DNA from: Asterias rubens
Lineage: Eukaryota > Echinodermata > Asteroidea > Forcipulatida > Asteriidae
NCBI RefSeq assembly: GCF_902459465.1
Contig: NC_047077.1
Coordinates: 4,340,001 to 4,404,000, forward strand
Direction of reading: 5' to 3'
DNA: 64,000 nt
In this document: positions 1-11,112 of the stretch, one piece after another
How positions within the stretch are numbered: the first letter of the stretch is position 1
Layout of the letters: every line of letters starts with the position of its first letter
Position numbers and translations under genes: made by a program
The notes under the pieces: generated by a model
Seen by the model: the letters and a program-made list of their open reading frames with translations, nothing else
What the model was told of the DNA's origin: nothing
Database searches by the model: none

Positions 1-671
1 AAAATCTTTTGACATGCAAGTTGCAGAGATCCCAAGATTCTTTTTTCATTTGTCATTAGATGAAAACTGTTCCAATACCCAGTTGCCATAAAAACAATTT
101 TTTGTTGTTGGCGCGCAAAGTTACGGAGGTGCGAAAACGCAATATATTGGTAAAATTTGAACTTTGACCTCTATTATCTCTCTGCGCCAACGAGATCCCA
201 CTCACTTTGCACTTAAATTTGTTTTAGGGATGCAAGCTCTTTCATTTGAACTTGTTTAATTCATTGGATCCTATAGGCGCGTTGAGTTATGAGGCGTTGA
301 AAATGGCACGAGGGCACTGTTCGTCAAAGGTTCAGGTGCGCGTAACATGACGCGCCAACGAGATCCCAAATTTTTTTTTTTACTTTTGTTATAAGCCCAA
401 CTGGAGGTTTCAAAAAATGTTTTACTTTTTCTGGGATGACCTTGGCGCATGTTTTTTGTGTTTACAGGGAATGTACTATTCGTTTCTTGAGGGCTTTTTG
501 GCCCAAACTTTGATAACCGGTAACTCCAAAACCGAAAGCGTCAGCAAACTAAAATTTTGGATTTATTCGTTTGGTATGATGGTGTATCACTCTAATTTTT
601 TGGAAGAAGATCTGCGAACCCATGAATCACACCCCCCCCCCTAATTTGGTACATTCTTACAGGCAGGGACT
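1..671. other. Left-edge intergenic stretch, no gene recognised
   Basis: AT-rich sequence with no convincing coding exon. A 17-bp word (GCGCCAACGAGATCCCA) occurs at 184-200 and again at 352-368, so part of this may be a diverged repeat. The 75-codon open frame at 417-644 has low-complexity composition and no family resemblance. Confidence 0.5.
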
Positions 672-825
672 CTTAATATAAGCAGTTGATGACTGCCTAA
701 ATGAAGCTATATATTCAAGCAGTTTTACCACTTCAATGAAGGCTTAATATAAGCAATTGACTGCCTAAATGAAGCTATATATTTAAGCAGTTTTACCACT
801 TCTATGAAGGCTTAATATAAGCAGT
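672..825. repeat. Tandem repeat, about 70-bp unit, 2.2 copies
   Basis: The word CTTAATATAAGCA recurs at about 672, 743 and 811. Between the starts lie near-identical blocks (GACTGCCTAAATGAAGC ... GCAGTTTTACCACTTC). The array runs directly into the next minisatellite. Confidence 0.85.
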
Positions 826-826
826 A

Positions 827-1215
827 CCTAGGACGGGGAATAAACCTGGGGAGTAAACCTAAGACGGGAAATAAACCTAGGATGGGGAATAAACCTGGGG
901 AGTAAACCTAAGACGGGAAATAAACCTAGGACGGGGAATAAACCTGGGGAGTAAACCTAAGACGGGAAATAAACCTAGGACGGGGAATAAACCTGGGGAG
1001 TAAACCTAAGACGGGAAATAAACCTAGGACGGGGAAATAAACATGAGATGGGGATAAACCTGGGACAGGGAATAAACCTGGGAAGGAAACAGAGAAAAAA
1101 AATGACAGAGAAATAATTATTACAGGACCAAGAAAACAAACAGGAAGCGGAAATAAACCTGGGACGGAAAATATGTTAAGGGACAGAGAAAAAAACGGGG
1201 GAAACAACCCAGGAC
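827..1215. repeat. Minisatellite, 49-bp unit built from three sub-units
   Basis: The unit consists of CCTAGGACGGGGAATAAA (18), CCTGGGGAGTAAA (13) and CCTAAGACGGGAAATAAA (18). All three descend from a CCT-N-GACGGGGAATAAA core. It is regular to about 1040 and then decays to about 1215. The minus-strand open frame across it is a by-product of the repeat. Confidence 0.9.
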
Positions 1216-1759
1216 GGTGAAATATTACTATTTTTAAAATTGCACAGCAAATTCATCCGAATTGCATCGCAGAATGTGATAGAGGCGAATTTCACATCTG
1301 ATGCAAGGAAAGAAAATTAAGATATTGAATTGTGACAGGGAACTCCTGTTCTGTCAATATGGAAATGTGGAAATAGGGAAATGTAATACATTCGTTTTGT
1401 AACAAAGATATGATACACACTTCAAAACCCTTTTTGTGTAGCCCCTATAGCAGCTGTATGGCACCGTCTTCAATTGGGTGTTATTTTTCAATCAGAAATC
1501 AACGATTGTCTTCACGGGTCAGTGATCCTTGAAGAGCCCTCAAAACTCCTCGCTTCCCAGGAGCTTTTCGGGGGGGGGGGGGGGGGAAACTTGCCTTCGT
1601 TGAAACTTGATAAAACTTGACCTCGCTCGTCTCCCTCGAATATTTTTGGGGTACTGCCTCGAAATCACCACTGTAAGTAGTGACACAACTGGTCTTTGAC
1701 GATTATCAGTAGTGTCCAGTGTCTTTAAATCAAATTTATAGTTCTCCTCAAAGCCACTT
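1216..1759. other. Intergenic stretch, no gene recognised
   Basis: Nothing coding is visible. It includes a homopolymer of about 18 G at 1570-1587. Confidence 0.5.
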
Positions 1760-2410
1760 GACCCGGACCAACCAACTTAGGAAATTGTTTTCCTTCATGT
1801 TTCAACTGACATATCACACATGGCCCTCTACAAATCATGGATATTTTTATCCCATAATTATTAGGCTGACCAACTTAGATAATGTTATACCTAACATGGC
1901 CCTCTATAAATCATGGATGTTACTATCCCATACTTGGCTGACCAACATGGATAAAGTCAATTCACATGGCCCTTTAGATACAAATCATATATATTATTAT
2001 GCCATACTTGGCTGACCAACTTGGATAAAGTTATCTCACATGGCCCTCTAAAAATCATGGATATTATTATCCCATACTTGGCTGACCAACTTGGATAAAG
2101 TTATCTCACATGGCCCTCTACAAATCATGGATATTATTATCCCATACTTGGCTGACCAACATGGATACAGTCAATTCACATGGCCCTTTAGATACAAATC
2201 ATATATATTATTATCCCATACTTGGCTGACTAACTTGAATAATGTTATCTCACATTGTCCTCTACAAATCATCAATAATATTATCACTCACTTGGCTGAC
2301 CAACTTGTATAATGTTATCCCATTTTATGGTCCTCTACAAAAAATGGATATAGAATTATCGCACACTTGGCTGACCAACTTCAATCATAGATACTCTGTT
2401 CCCATACTTG
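1760..2410 (+). repeat. 70-bp satellite, diverged left block
   Basis: About nine degraded monomers of the satellite that resumes at 3823 (core CTTGGCTGACCAACTTGGAT, then CACATGGCCCTCTACAAATC). Several carry substitutions and length changes, as expected at an array edge. The block ends at ...CATACTTG, and the same phase resumes after the 2411-3822 insertion. Confidence 0.9.
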
Positions 2411-3822
2411 CAGGCCTCAACCTTTAGCTTCAGAGGGGCAAGGCCACTTGGCCTCAAACGCTCTAAAAAAGAAAGGGGCACCAAGGCCAACTGGAAGGGC
2501 ACCAAGGCCATTTTCAAACCTTTATTTGTTGATGATTATGTTAATATACTTTCCACTGATTTCAAGATGGTGGTCAACTTTCCAACCTATATTTATTTCA
2601 TTGTCGCTGTTTACATGCTGTGCAACTGAAATTGAATAAAAGTTTTAAAATGTTTGTTTCTGAATTATTTACAGTTTTTTTGCAGCACTCGAATTGCAAA
2701 CTATTACCCCAGTAATTAACTTACCCCATGTTACCCCCTCCCCTTATTCATCGCCTTAATTAAACTCCCTTCTGCTCATCTGAAAACAAATAATTGCTCC
2801 AGAACAAAGAATTTTTGAAAAAACCATACTGAACAAAATATTAAGAAAATTAATTCCCTGCGTGCTAACCTGAAGAAAAAAAGATCAATTAGTCTCTGGC
2901 TCACCACTACAGACAAACGAGCCCCACCCACCCCACGCCAACAACCCACCAACAACCTGGAGGCTCAGCTAAATCCGTTGATTTGGAAAAATATATATAT
3001 GAAAATTTGATTATGAAAATTAAAAACGAACCCCCAACCCCTTAGCAATTGGCCTAGCATTTAGCTAAACTTGTAAGTTGTATTGTGCATGCCGGCGTTT
3101 ATGCCACGCTAGACTGCGCTAAATAAATACTATAAAAACGTAAACAAACGCACCTAATTAAAAAATGCTTCCAAAGTTGGCACTTTCCTGCCACTCTAGC
3201 CCTTTCACCTTCCTGCTTATTTTTGCATCTTTTGTGGGATGGCATGCTGATTAATCAATAATGAACTTGATGGAGTGTGATAATTTCCAAAATTAGGGCT
3301 CTGCCGTTACCTCCATCAATCCGATTTTGACGCTTTACAATTCCACGCTTGTTTTGTGTACACAAACATGTGTTTGGCAATGAAAAACAAAGTCGCCCCA
3401 ACCGCTACAAATACAGATCTTAATAGACAAAATCAGTGCGAAAATGCGTAATTTAGTGTAGGGACTTGTAGCGAGTTTATACATTGGAGTAGTTTGGTGC
3501 TGCGTTTTTAGCAGTAAACAGCTCAACTACGTTTGATATGGTTACCATGCCACGTTCTTGACACATTTTTTATTGCACAGAAGCAGCATTGTGAAAACTA
3601 GTGTGCGGGATCGAACGTTCCGAATTTTACCTCCATATAAATTATATGGATCACAATGTTAACATTAAATAACATTTTCGAATAAATAATGTTATGGAAT
3701 CAATAGAAAGGGCACAACGGCCAAGTGGCCGTAAGGTACGTGATTTTTAAAAGGGCTTCACGGCAATTCGCTGGGGCATCGCGGCACTGGCCGCTGGTGG
3801 CCGCTGTAGAGGTCGAGGCCTG
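2411..3822. mobile_element. hAT-like non-autonomous element inserted in the satellite
   Basis: The left end reads CAGGCCTCAACCTTTAGC and the right end GAGGTCGAGGCCTG, so the termini are inverted repeats (CAGGCCTC-R-ACCT). Subterminal inverted words GGCCACTTGGCC (about 2445) and GGCCAAGTGGCC (about 3720) support the pairing. TACTTG is duplicated on both sides (2405-2410 and 3823-3828). The internal motif GGGCACCAAGGCC recurs in other members near 51.1 and 62.7 kb. No open frame long enough for a transposase is present. hAT-like is an inference from the CAGGC end; a 6-bp duplication is shorter than the usual 8. Confidence 0.75.
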
Positions 3823-6430
3823 TACTTGGCTGACCAACTTGGATAATGTTATCTCACATGGTCCTCTACAAATCATGGATATTATTATGCCATACTTGGC
3901 TGACCAACTTGGATAAAGTTATCTCACATGGCCCTCTACAAATCATGGATATTATTATCCGCTACTTGGCTGACCAACTTGGATAATGTTATCTTACATG
4001 GCTCTCTACTAATCATATATATTATTATCCCATACTTGGCTGACCAACTTGGATAAAGTTATCTCACATGGCCCTCTACAAATCATGTATATTTCATATC
4101 ACATACTTGGCTGACCAACTTGGATAATGTTATCTTACATGGCTCTCTACTAATCATATATATTATTATCACATACTTGGCTGACCAACTTGGATAAAGT
4201 TATCTCACATGGCCCTCTACTAATCATAGATATTATTATCACATACATGGCTGACCAACTTGAATTATGTTATCTCACATGGCCCTCTACAAATCATGGA
4301 TATTATTATCCCATACTTGGCTGACCAACTTGGATAAAGTTATCTCACATGGCCCTCTACAAATCATGGATATTATTATCCCATACTTGGCTGACCAACT
4401 TGGATAAAGTTATCTCACATGGCCCTCTACAAATCATGGATATTATTATCCCATACTTGGCTGACCAACTTGGATAAAGTTATCTCACATGGCCCTCTAC
4501 TAATCATATATATTATTATCACATACTTGGCTGACCAACTTGGATAAAGTTATCTCACATGGCCCTCTACTAATCATAGATATTATTATCACATACATGG
4601 CTGACCAACTTGAATTATGTTATCTCACATGGCCCTCTACAAATCATGGATATTATTATCCCATACTTGGCTGACCAACTTGGATAAAGTTATCTCACAT
4701 GGCCCTCTACTAATCATAGATATTATTATCACATACTTGGCTGACCAACATGGATAATGTTATCTTACATGGCTCTCTACTAATCATATATATTATTATC
4801 CCATACTTGGCTGACCAACTTGGATAAAGTTATCTCACATGGCCCTCTACAAATCATGTATATTTCATATCACATACTTGGCTGACCAACTTGGATAATG
4901 TTATCTTACATGGCTCTCTACTAATCATATATATTATTATCACATACTTGGCTGACCAACTTGGATAAAGTTATCTCACATGGCCCTCTACTAATCATAG
5001 ATATTATTATCACATACATGGCTGACCAACTTGGATAAAGTTATCTCACATGGCCCTCTACAAATCATGGATATTATTATCCCATACTTGGCTGACCAAC
5101 TTGGATAAAGTTATCTCACATGGCCCTCTACTAATCATAGATATTATTATCACATACATGGCTGACCAACTTGAATTATGTTATCTCACATGGCCCTCTA
5201 CAAATCATGGATATTATTATCCCATACTTGGCTGACCAACTTGGATAATGTTATCTCACATGGCCCTCTACAAATCATGGATATTATTATCCCATACTTG
5301 GCTGACCAACTTGGATAAAGTTATCTCACATGGCCCTCTACAAATCATGGATATTATTATCCCATACTTGGCTGACCAACTTGGATAAAGTTATCTCACA
5401 TGGCCCTCTACAAATCATGGATATTATTATCCCATACTTGGCTGACCAACTTGGATAAAGTTATCTCACATGGCCCTCTACTAATCATATATATTATTAT
5501 CCCATACTTGGCTGACCAACTTGGATAAAGTTATCTCACATGGCCCTCTACAAATCATGGATATAATTATCACATACTTGGCTGACCAACTTGGATAATG
5601 TTATCTTACATGGCTCTCTATTAATCATATATATTATTATCACATACTTGGCTGACCAACTTGGATAAAGTTATCTCACATGGCCCTCTACAAATCATGG
5701 ATATTATTATCACATACTTGGCTGACCAACTTGGATAATGTTATCTTACATGGCTCTCTACTAATCATATATATTATTATCACATACTTGGCTGACCAAC
5801 TTGGATAATGTTATCTTACATGGCTCTCTACTAATCATATATATTATTATCACATACTTGGCTGACCAACTTGGATAAAGTTATCTCACATGGCCCTCTA
5901 CAAATCATGGATATTATTATCACATACTTGGCTGACCAACTTGGATAATGTTATCTTACATGGCTCTCTACTAATCATATATATTATTATCACATACTTG
6001 GCTGACCAACTTGGATAAAGTTATCTCACATGGCCCTCTACTAATCATAGATATTATTATCACATACATGGCTGACCAACTTGAATTATGTTATCTCACA
6101 TGGCCCTCTACAAATCATGGATATTATTATCCCATACTTGGCTGACCAACTTGGATAAAGTTATGTCACATGGCCCTCTACAAATCATGGATATTATTAT
6201 CACATACTTGGCTGACCAACTTGGATAATGTTATCTTACATGGCTCTCTACTAATCATATATATTATTATCACATACTTGGCTGACCAACTTGGATAAAG
6301 TTATCTCACATGGCCCTCTACTAATCATAGATATTATTATCACATACATGGCTGACCAACTTGGATAAAGTTATCTCACATGGCCCCCTACTAATCATAG
6401 ATATTATTATCCCATACTTGGCTGACCAAC
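3823..6430 (+). repeat. 70-bp satellite array, main block of about 37 monomers
   Basis: The head-to-tail unit starts CTTGGCTGACCAACTTGGAT and ends ATGGATATTATTATCCCATA. Monomers fall into recurring variants: A (AAATCATGG), B (TTACATGGCTCTCTACTAATCATAT), C (TAATCATAG then CATACATGG), D (ACTTGAATTATG), E (AAATCATGTATATTTC, 71 bp) and F (AAAG with TAATCATAT). Their order is not random: B-E-B-C occurs at 3965 and again at 4736. Open frames inside it are repeat artefacts. Confidence 0.95.
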
Positions 6431-6590
6431 TTTTGGTATGACACTACTCAAGACTTGCAAAGGTCGTTGGTTTAAATCCACCTGAGTACTATGACTGTGA
6501 ATTTTGTCCACATAACTCAGGAAAGTACTGAGGTTAAAGTGCTAACACACTTGGTGTAAGGGTAAAACCAAAATTAATATTCAGCTTAAT
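6431..6590 (+). mobile_element. tRNA-derived SINE (SINE-A), diverged, at the satellite edge
   Basis: It carries a degenerate B box (GGTTTAAATCCACC) and the body words CTCAGGAAAGTACTGAG, GCTAACACACTTGGTG and AAATTAATATT. The last three match the better-preserved copy at 25328-25500. The satellite stops mid-monomer (CTGACCAACTT) where this begins, so the SINE marks or made the array edge. Confidence 0.7.
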
Positions 6591-7027
6591 TAAAACACTA
6601 GATGCTTTGTAAATGACAAAAACTAATGCTCAAAGCCAAATTTCCTTGGATTCAACTAGATTGCTTCAAAGGGTGCGGTATCCTGACAATGTTTAGTTTT
6701 GTATTTAATTTTGTTGTACTACCTAGTAGTTATCAAACTATACAGCAGATAGAGTAAGTCAGGGCTTTTGCACTTTTAACACTGGACCACAGGTCCAAGG
6801 GCAGTAGTTTCAATTTCGGGCTTGTAAACTCATGACTGGACAAGTCCAGCTGTCTTGTGTTTTCAAATGCATAATAAAACCTCACTATAAAGGCCTAATA
6901 AATATCTTGAACAAACACAATTATGTTCAAATGTTGACTTTGACTTCTGATAAAATACCTTTCAATTATATTTAGTCATAAAGTCTAAAATGATAAAGTA
7001 ATGTAAAATTGTGTCAGGAAGTTTTCT
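6591..7027. other. Intergenic stretch, no gene recognised
   Basis: AT-rich, with no coding pattern and no repeat that I can match elsewhere in the window. Confidence 0.5.
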
Positions 7028-7206
7028 GCAGTCGATTTCACGCAACGCTAGGATTAATCAAGGATTAACAAGTTAGGACGAGTAACCAGTCCTAACTTAG
7101 GATTGGTTCAATGCATCCTACGCCTTTGGATACAGAATTTAAATCGTCCGAAGTCCTAAGATTTAGTTAATTCTAAGTTAGGAAGAGTTTGGTGAAATCG
7201 ACGGCT
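7028..7206. mobile_element. FB-1 foldback element, full copy
   Basis: Begins GCAGTCGATTTCACGCAACG and ends TTTGGTGAAATCGACGGC. The two halves are imperfect inverted repeats of each other (GTTAGGACGAGT / ACTCGTCCTAAC-type words), so a single strand could fold on itself. Related copies lie near 28.3, 41.5, 42.1, 54.9, 58.0 and 61.5 kb. Confidence 0.8.
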
Positions 7207-7349
7207 GGTCTTGTAAAAGCAATTCAGGTCCAGTAAACATTTTGAGCAACAAGCCCTGTGGAATTTTCTCTCAAATTCGAGCCCTGTACTACTAGAAGTA
7301 CAACTACTATTCTAATGAAAACACGGTCATAAAATAATGCACACAACAC

Positions 7350-7766
7350 TAAGCATGGGCCGGTAGTGCGACTAGTGTCGTAGTCGCGAATTTTAACTGA
7401 TTAGTCGAGTCAAGATTACAATTTTTCATCTACTTAATCATGCCGTCACGACCACTACAAAAACAGTAGCAACTACTAAAAAATGGTCGCGACTACTTCA
7501 AAAATAGTCGCAACTACCTGTGCAGTGAACCAATTGTGTCACCCACGACTATTCACAACAACATAATTTAGTTACAAAACACAATCAGACATCTGTGACA
7601 CAATTCTTCAATCCTTTAAAAGTTTAAGTATAAACTTGAATTTTACAATAAAAAATTATAATATTATAATATAATTGACAATTAAATCTTAGTTGCGACT
7701 AGTGCAGTGGTGACTAATTGAGGTGCGACTAGTCGAGTAGTAAATTTCACTAGTCGCCCAGGCCTA
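7350..7766. mobile_element. hAT-type MITE with 8-bp target duplication
   Basis: CACAACAC flanks the element exactly (7342-7349 and 7767-7774). The left end is TAAGCATGGGCCGGTA...GCGACTAGT; the right end read inward is TAGGCCTGGGCGACTAGT. The interior is rich in TAGTCGCGACTA-like words. The 417-bp length, 8-bp duplication and TA-R-GC...GGGC ends fit a non-autonomous hAT element. A relative lies at 49610-49902. Confidence 0.85.
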
Positions 7767-7774
7767 CACAACAC

Positions 7775-8639
7775 AATCTTCTCTCCTTACACAGCTTGGT
7801 GTATTTATAGAACTACAGTCTCGAAACATTGCACTGCCGACACAAGGCAATGACACTTGACAATGCAACAGAGATCGACATAATAACTCGTGCAGACTGC
7901 AGCAGGTAATGACTTTCCAACAAGACTTGCAAAATAATAATTGAAAGAAAGGTACTCACATAAATGTTGCTCCATGCTCTCACTGATCTGTTCGGGTGTG
8001 GAGATATGGCGCTACCCACAGATATCGTGTTACGGTGACTAAACTCCTACTTTCGTATGGAAAACAATGTTGAAAAAACGCAAAGTTATATCCACTCCAA
8101 GTGTCACTGCCTCACAGTCGCGTCTAGTGTTTTGATTCTTATATGTTGACGCAAGGGGGCGCTACCACGCTGCAAGAACTGCAATGAGTGGAAAAGTAGC
8201 CTGAACATCTGACGTCACACTTAGAGGCTCGTGTGCGGATAAAGAAGGGGGCCCAGTCTAGAGTGGTGGAGAAGACAGGCGGCCAATGCTCTACAAAAGA
8301 CTACAATATACAGCACAACCCTTTCGCCATCAATCCTACCCATTATTTGCCCCCATAATAATTGATTGAAATGGTTTTTTTTAAACGTTGAATGAAAATA
8401 GCTCGAAGGCTGATAAATAATGAATAAACATAATGATAAAAACTGTAAAAAGTACATAGAATAATTAAGCCACTATATTAAAAAAAAGCAATAGATAAGA
8501 GAGAATAGAGAAAACGGGTATGATGCCCTCCAACAACATATCATACCACTCTTGTAAACTCCTGACTATCACTACGCCGAAGTTCATTCTTCCCAGAACT
8601 GTCAAACTTTGTCCCCCATAATTAAGGGAAACTAACACA
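7775..8639. other. Intergenic stretch, no gene recognised
   Basis: No coding pattern. The phrase GAACATCTGACGTCACACTT at about 8201-8220 recurs with one change near 34.87 kb. It contains a CRE-like TGACGTCA and is more likely a shared repeat than a promoter. Confidence 0.45.
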
Positions 8640-8760
8640 GGCTGGAGGAGGAGGATTCAAAAGAGGGCGCTATTGGAGGAAGTTTGTACACAGTTAATTG
8701 TAATAATGGGGACAGAATCTCCGGAGGGGGGGGGGGGGCAGAATCTCCTTCCACGGCACC
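8640..8760 (+). repeat. Dispersed repeat shared with 31885-31990
   Basis: Both copies contain, in order, GGCTG-AGGAGGA, GAAGTTTGTA, ACACAGTT and GGGGACAGAATCTCC. This copy has a G run at 8725-8737. No terminal repeats could be fixed. Confidence 0.55.
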
Positions 8761-8891
8761 GCCCCAACGTTGGAGACCTTCAGGGGAGGAGGTGCATCAA
8801 GCCTATAAACAGAAGCCAATGTGTTCTCCAAGTTTTGTTAATGGTCATGGCACTTTTGTGTCCGATCCACAATCAAGCACCCTTGCTTTAA

Positions 8892-9261
8892 AGGCAGTGG
8901 ACACTATTGGTAATACTCAAAATAATTAGTAGCATAAAACCTTTCTTGGTGACGAGTAATGGGAGAGGTTGATGGTATAAAACATTGTGAGAAACAGCTC
9001 CCTCTGAAGTGCCATAGTTTTCGAGAAAGAAGTAATTTTCCACGAGTTTGATTTCAAGACCTAAAGAACTTGAGGTCTCGAAATCAACCATCTAAACGCA
9101 CAGAACTTCGTGTGAAAAGGGTGTTTTTCTTTCATTATTATCTCGCAAGTTCGATGACCGATTGAGCTCAAATTTTCACAGGTTTGTTATTTTATGCATA
9201 TGTTGAGATACACCAACTGTGAAGGCTAGTCTTTGACAATTACCAATAGTGTCCACTGCCT
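8892..9261 (+). mobile_element. TTAA-1 MITE, full copy
   Basis: A 370-bp element with TTAA on each side (8888-8891, 9262-9265) and termini AGGCAGTGGACACTATTGG / CCAATAGTGTCCACTGCCT. A central inverted pair around GAGACC...GGTCTC is typical of the family. The TTAA target suggests a piggyBac-type transposase in trans (inference). Confidence 0.9.
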
Positions 9262-9344
9262 TTAAGGATCCTGCCCAGTTAGCAACGTGAACGTAGTGTA
9301 AACGTAAGTTCGTAAACGAAGTGTCAATTTTGTTTAGTCTATGG

Positions 9345-9590
9345 TGGGTACTCAAGATAATTGTTAGCAACTTTCTTGGTAACGAGACATGGAGAGCTGT
9401 TGATAGTTTAACACATTTTGAGAAACGGCTCCCTTTGAAGTAACGCAGTTTTTGAGAAAGAGGTAATTTAAAAGATTCATCAGGCCCTTTTTAGGTATTG
9501 CAGCTTCTAATGACCAACTGAGTCCAAATTTCACAGATTTGTTATTTTATGCATGTTGGAATCACCAAGTGAGAATACTGGTCTAGACTG
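9345..9590 (+). mobile_element. TTAA-1 MITE, internally deleted relic
   Basis: The left part (ACTCAAGATAATTGTTAGCAA ... GAGAAACGGCTCCCT) is joined to the right part (TTTGTTATTTTATGCATGTTG) with the middle missing and the ends degraded. Confidence 0.7.
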
Positions 9591-11112
9591 CCCTTGGGCT
9601 CAGTCGAATAGAACTGCAGTGTTGCATGATAGTTCGACACACCCAACAAACAAGTGTTTAATAATATGTGACCTTCATTGTGATTTGTTTTGGAGGTTGG
9701 GGTCACCACATGTACAAATCCCATTGGATTTTTTGACAGAGCCAAAGAATAATAATAAATAGAAGAAGAAGAAAACAATACAAATGTTGACGAAAATATT
9801 TGCTGCTCCGACTACTAATGTCAGAACAGCTAATAAATAAGGTAATTAGTGAATTCATTAATAAATTAATGAATAAATTAATTAATTAATGAATAAATTA
9901 ATAAATATAACATACAAATAAATAGTGAAACAGTTAAATAGGAATTAATACTCGCCAAACTCATAATTCGGCACACTTGAGTAACTCCTGTTGTATTGTT
10001 TCAAAATATCAATAGACGATCAGAGTAGAAAAGACCGCAAAATTCTCACAATAATATTTAGTTTAGAGATCTGAGGAGTGACCACAAACAACATATTTTT
10101 CTGATTGGCCATGTACTCGGACAAAAGGGACAGTCAACACACAAGTCAACGTGCACGAACTGTTATAGTGCGATGTGTGCATCCAAGCATTACATACACA
10201 AAGGTACACATTCTGCAGGTATTCATGTTGTATCACATAGGGCATGATGTTACTATGTTCCGTATAGCTATTCTAGTATTTACATGAAAGTTAAAACATC
10301 ATAATGCGACACGTGTGGACAAATTTAAGCTAAGAATCAAAAACTTCCTCCAAGACGAAATTATAGAGCAAGATAAAACCACAGAGGAGGCTAGAAATGA
10401 TTTGCATACTATGCCATAACGCGAACCGTTTCATCGTGTGGTGGCAACAATAGTCTCAGTATTTTAAAGCCAGTGATGCGTGAATGAACAGGTAAGTTTT
10501 CTTATACGGAACGTTCCGTCCCAACGTAGTTTGAGCGTTAACATTTGGACGGTCCAGAGATCTGTCATCAAGAAAAGAATATGGTAAGGAAAAAACACAC
10601 AATTTAAACTACACTAGGACTGATTTGTGGTTCTACGTGCAGATGAAGGAGAAACGAGGAACAATCGATGGTCATCCCGAAGTTGCAAGAGAACAATGAA
10701 CGAAAAAACACCATAAAGTTGCACATGGTACATCCATGGTCGCACAGTGTGCTTTCAGTCAGGTGCCAAGCAAAAGGCTTCAGGCCTGACGTATGTTATT
10801 ATTTGCATTAGAAGTTGCCTCGTTCTCGAAAAACTACTTTTTGTATGTTCAGCGAGCTGTCGTCCCGATAGTGGAGATTGTATGCAGTTCTGAACAAATA
10901 CAGATACAGAGGGAGCCGTTTCTCTTCATTGCTCGTTACCAAGAAGTACGTTTTTATGTTAAACCATGGAGGAATGGTTAAACGTTATTTTGATTAATTT
11001 CAAAATTATCCAGTGCCTTTCATAACTAACCTACCACGGTATTATAACCATGTCCTCCATATTCATGTCCTCCATATTTATTACTTAGACTGGGACCACC
11101 GGGTGCTGTAAC
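9591..11112. other. Intergenic stretch upstream of ST1
   Basis: It contains an AT-rich ATTAATTAATGAATAA tract at about 9850-9910 and a badly decayed TTAA-1 relic at about 10775-11025 (AGAGGGAGCCGTTTCTC, GCTCGTTACCAAG). No TATA box or upstream exon for ST1 can be picked out. A short upstream ATG at 11051 is closed by a stop before the ST1 start. Confidence 0.5.

Noticed and set aside
3823-6430. Regular repeats that might suggest a CRISPR array
   Set aside because: Units are contiguous 70-bp monomers with no unique spacers, in a eukaryotic context. This is a satellite.
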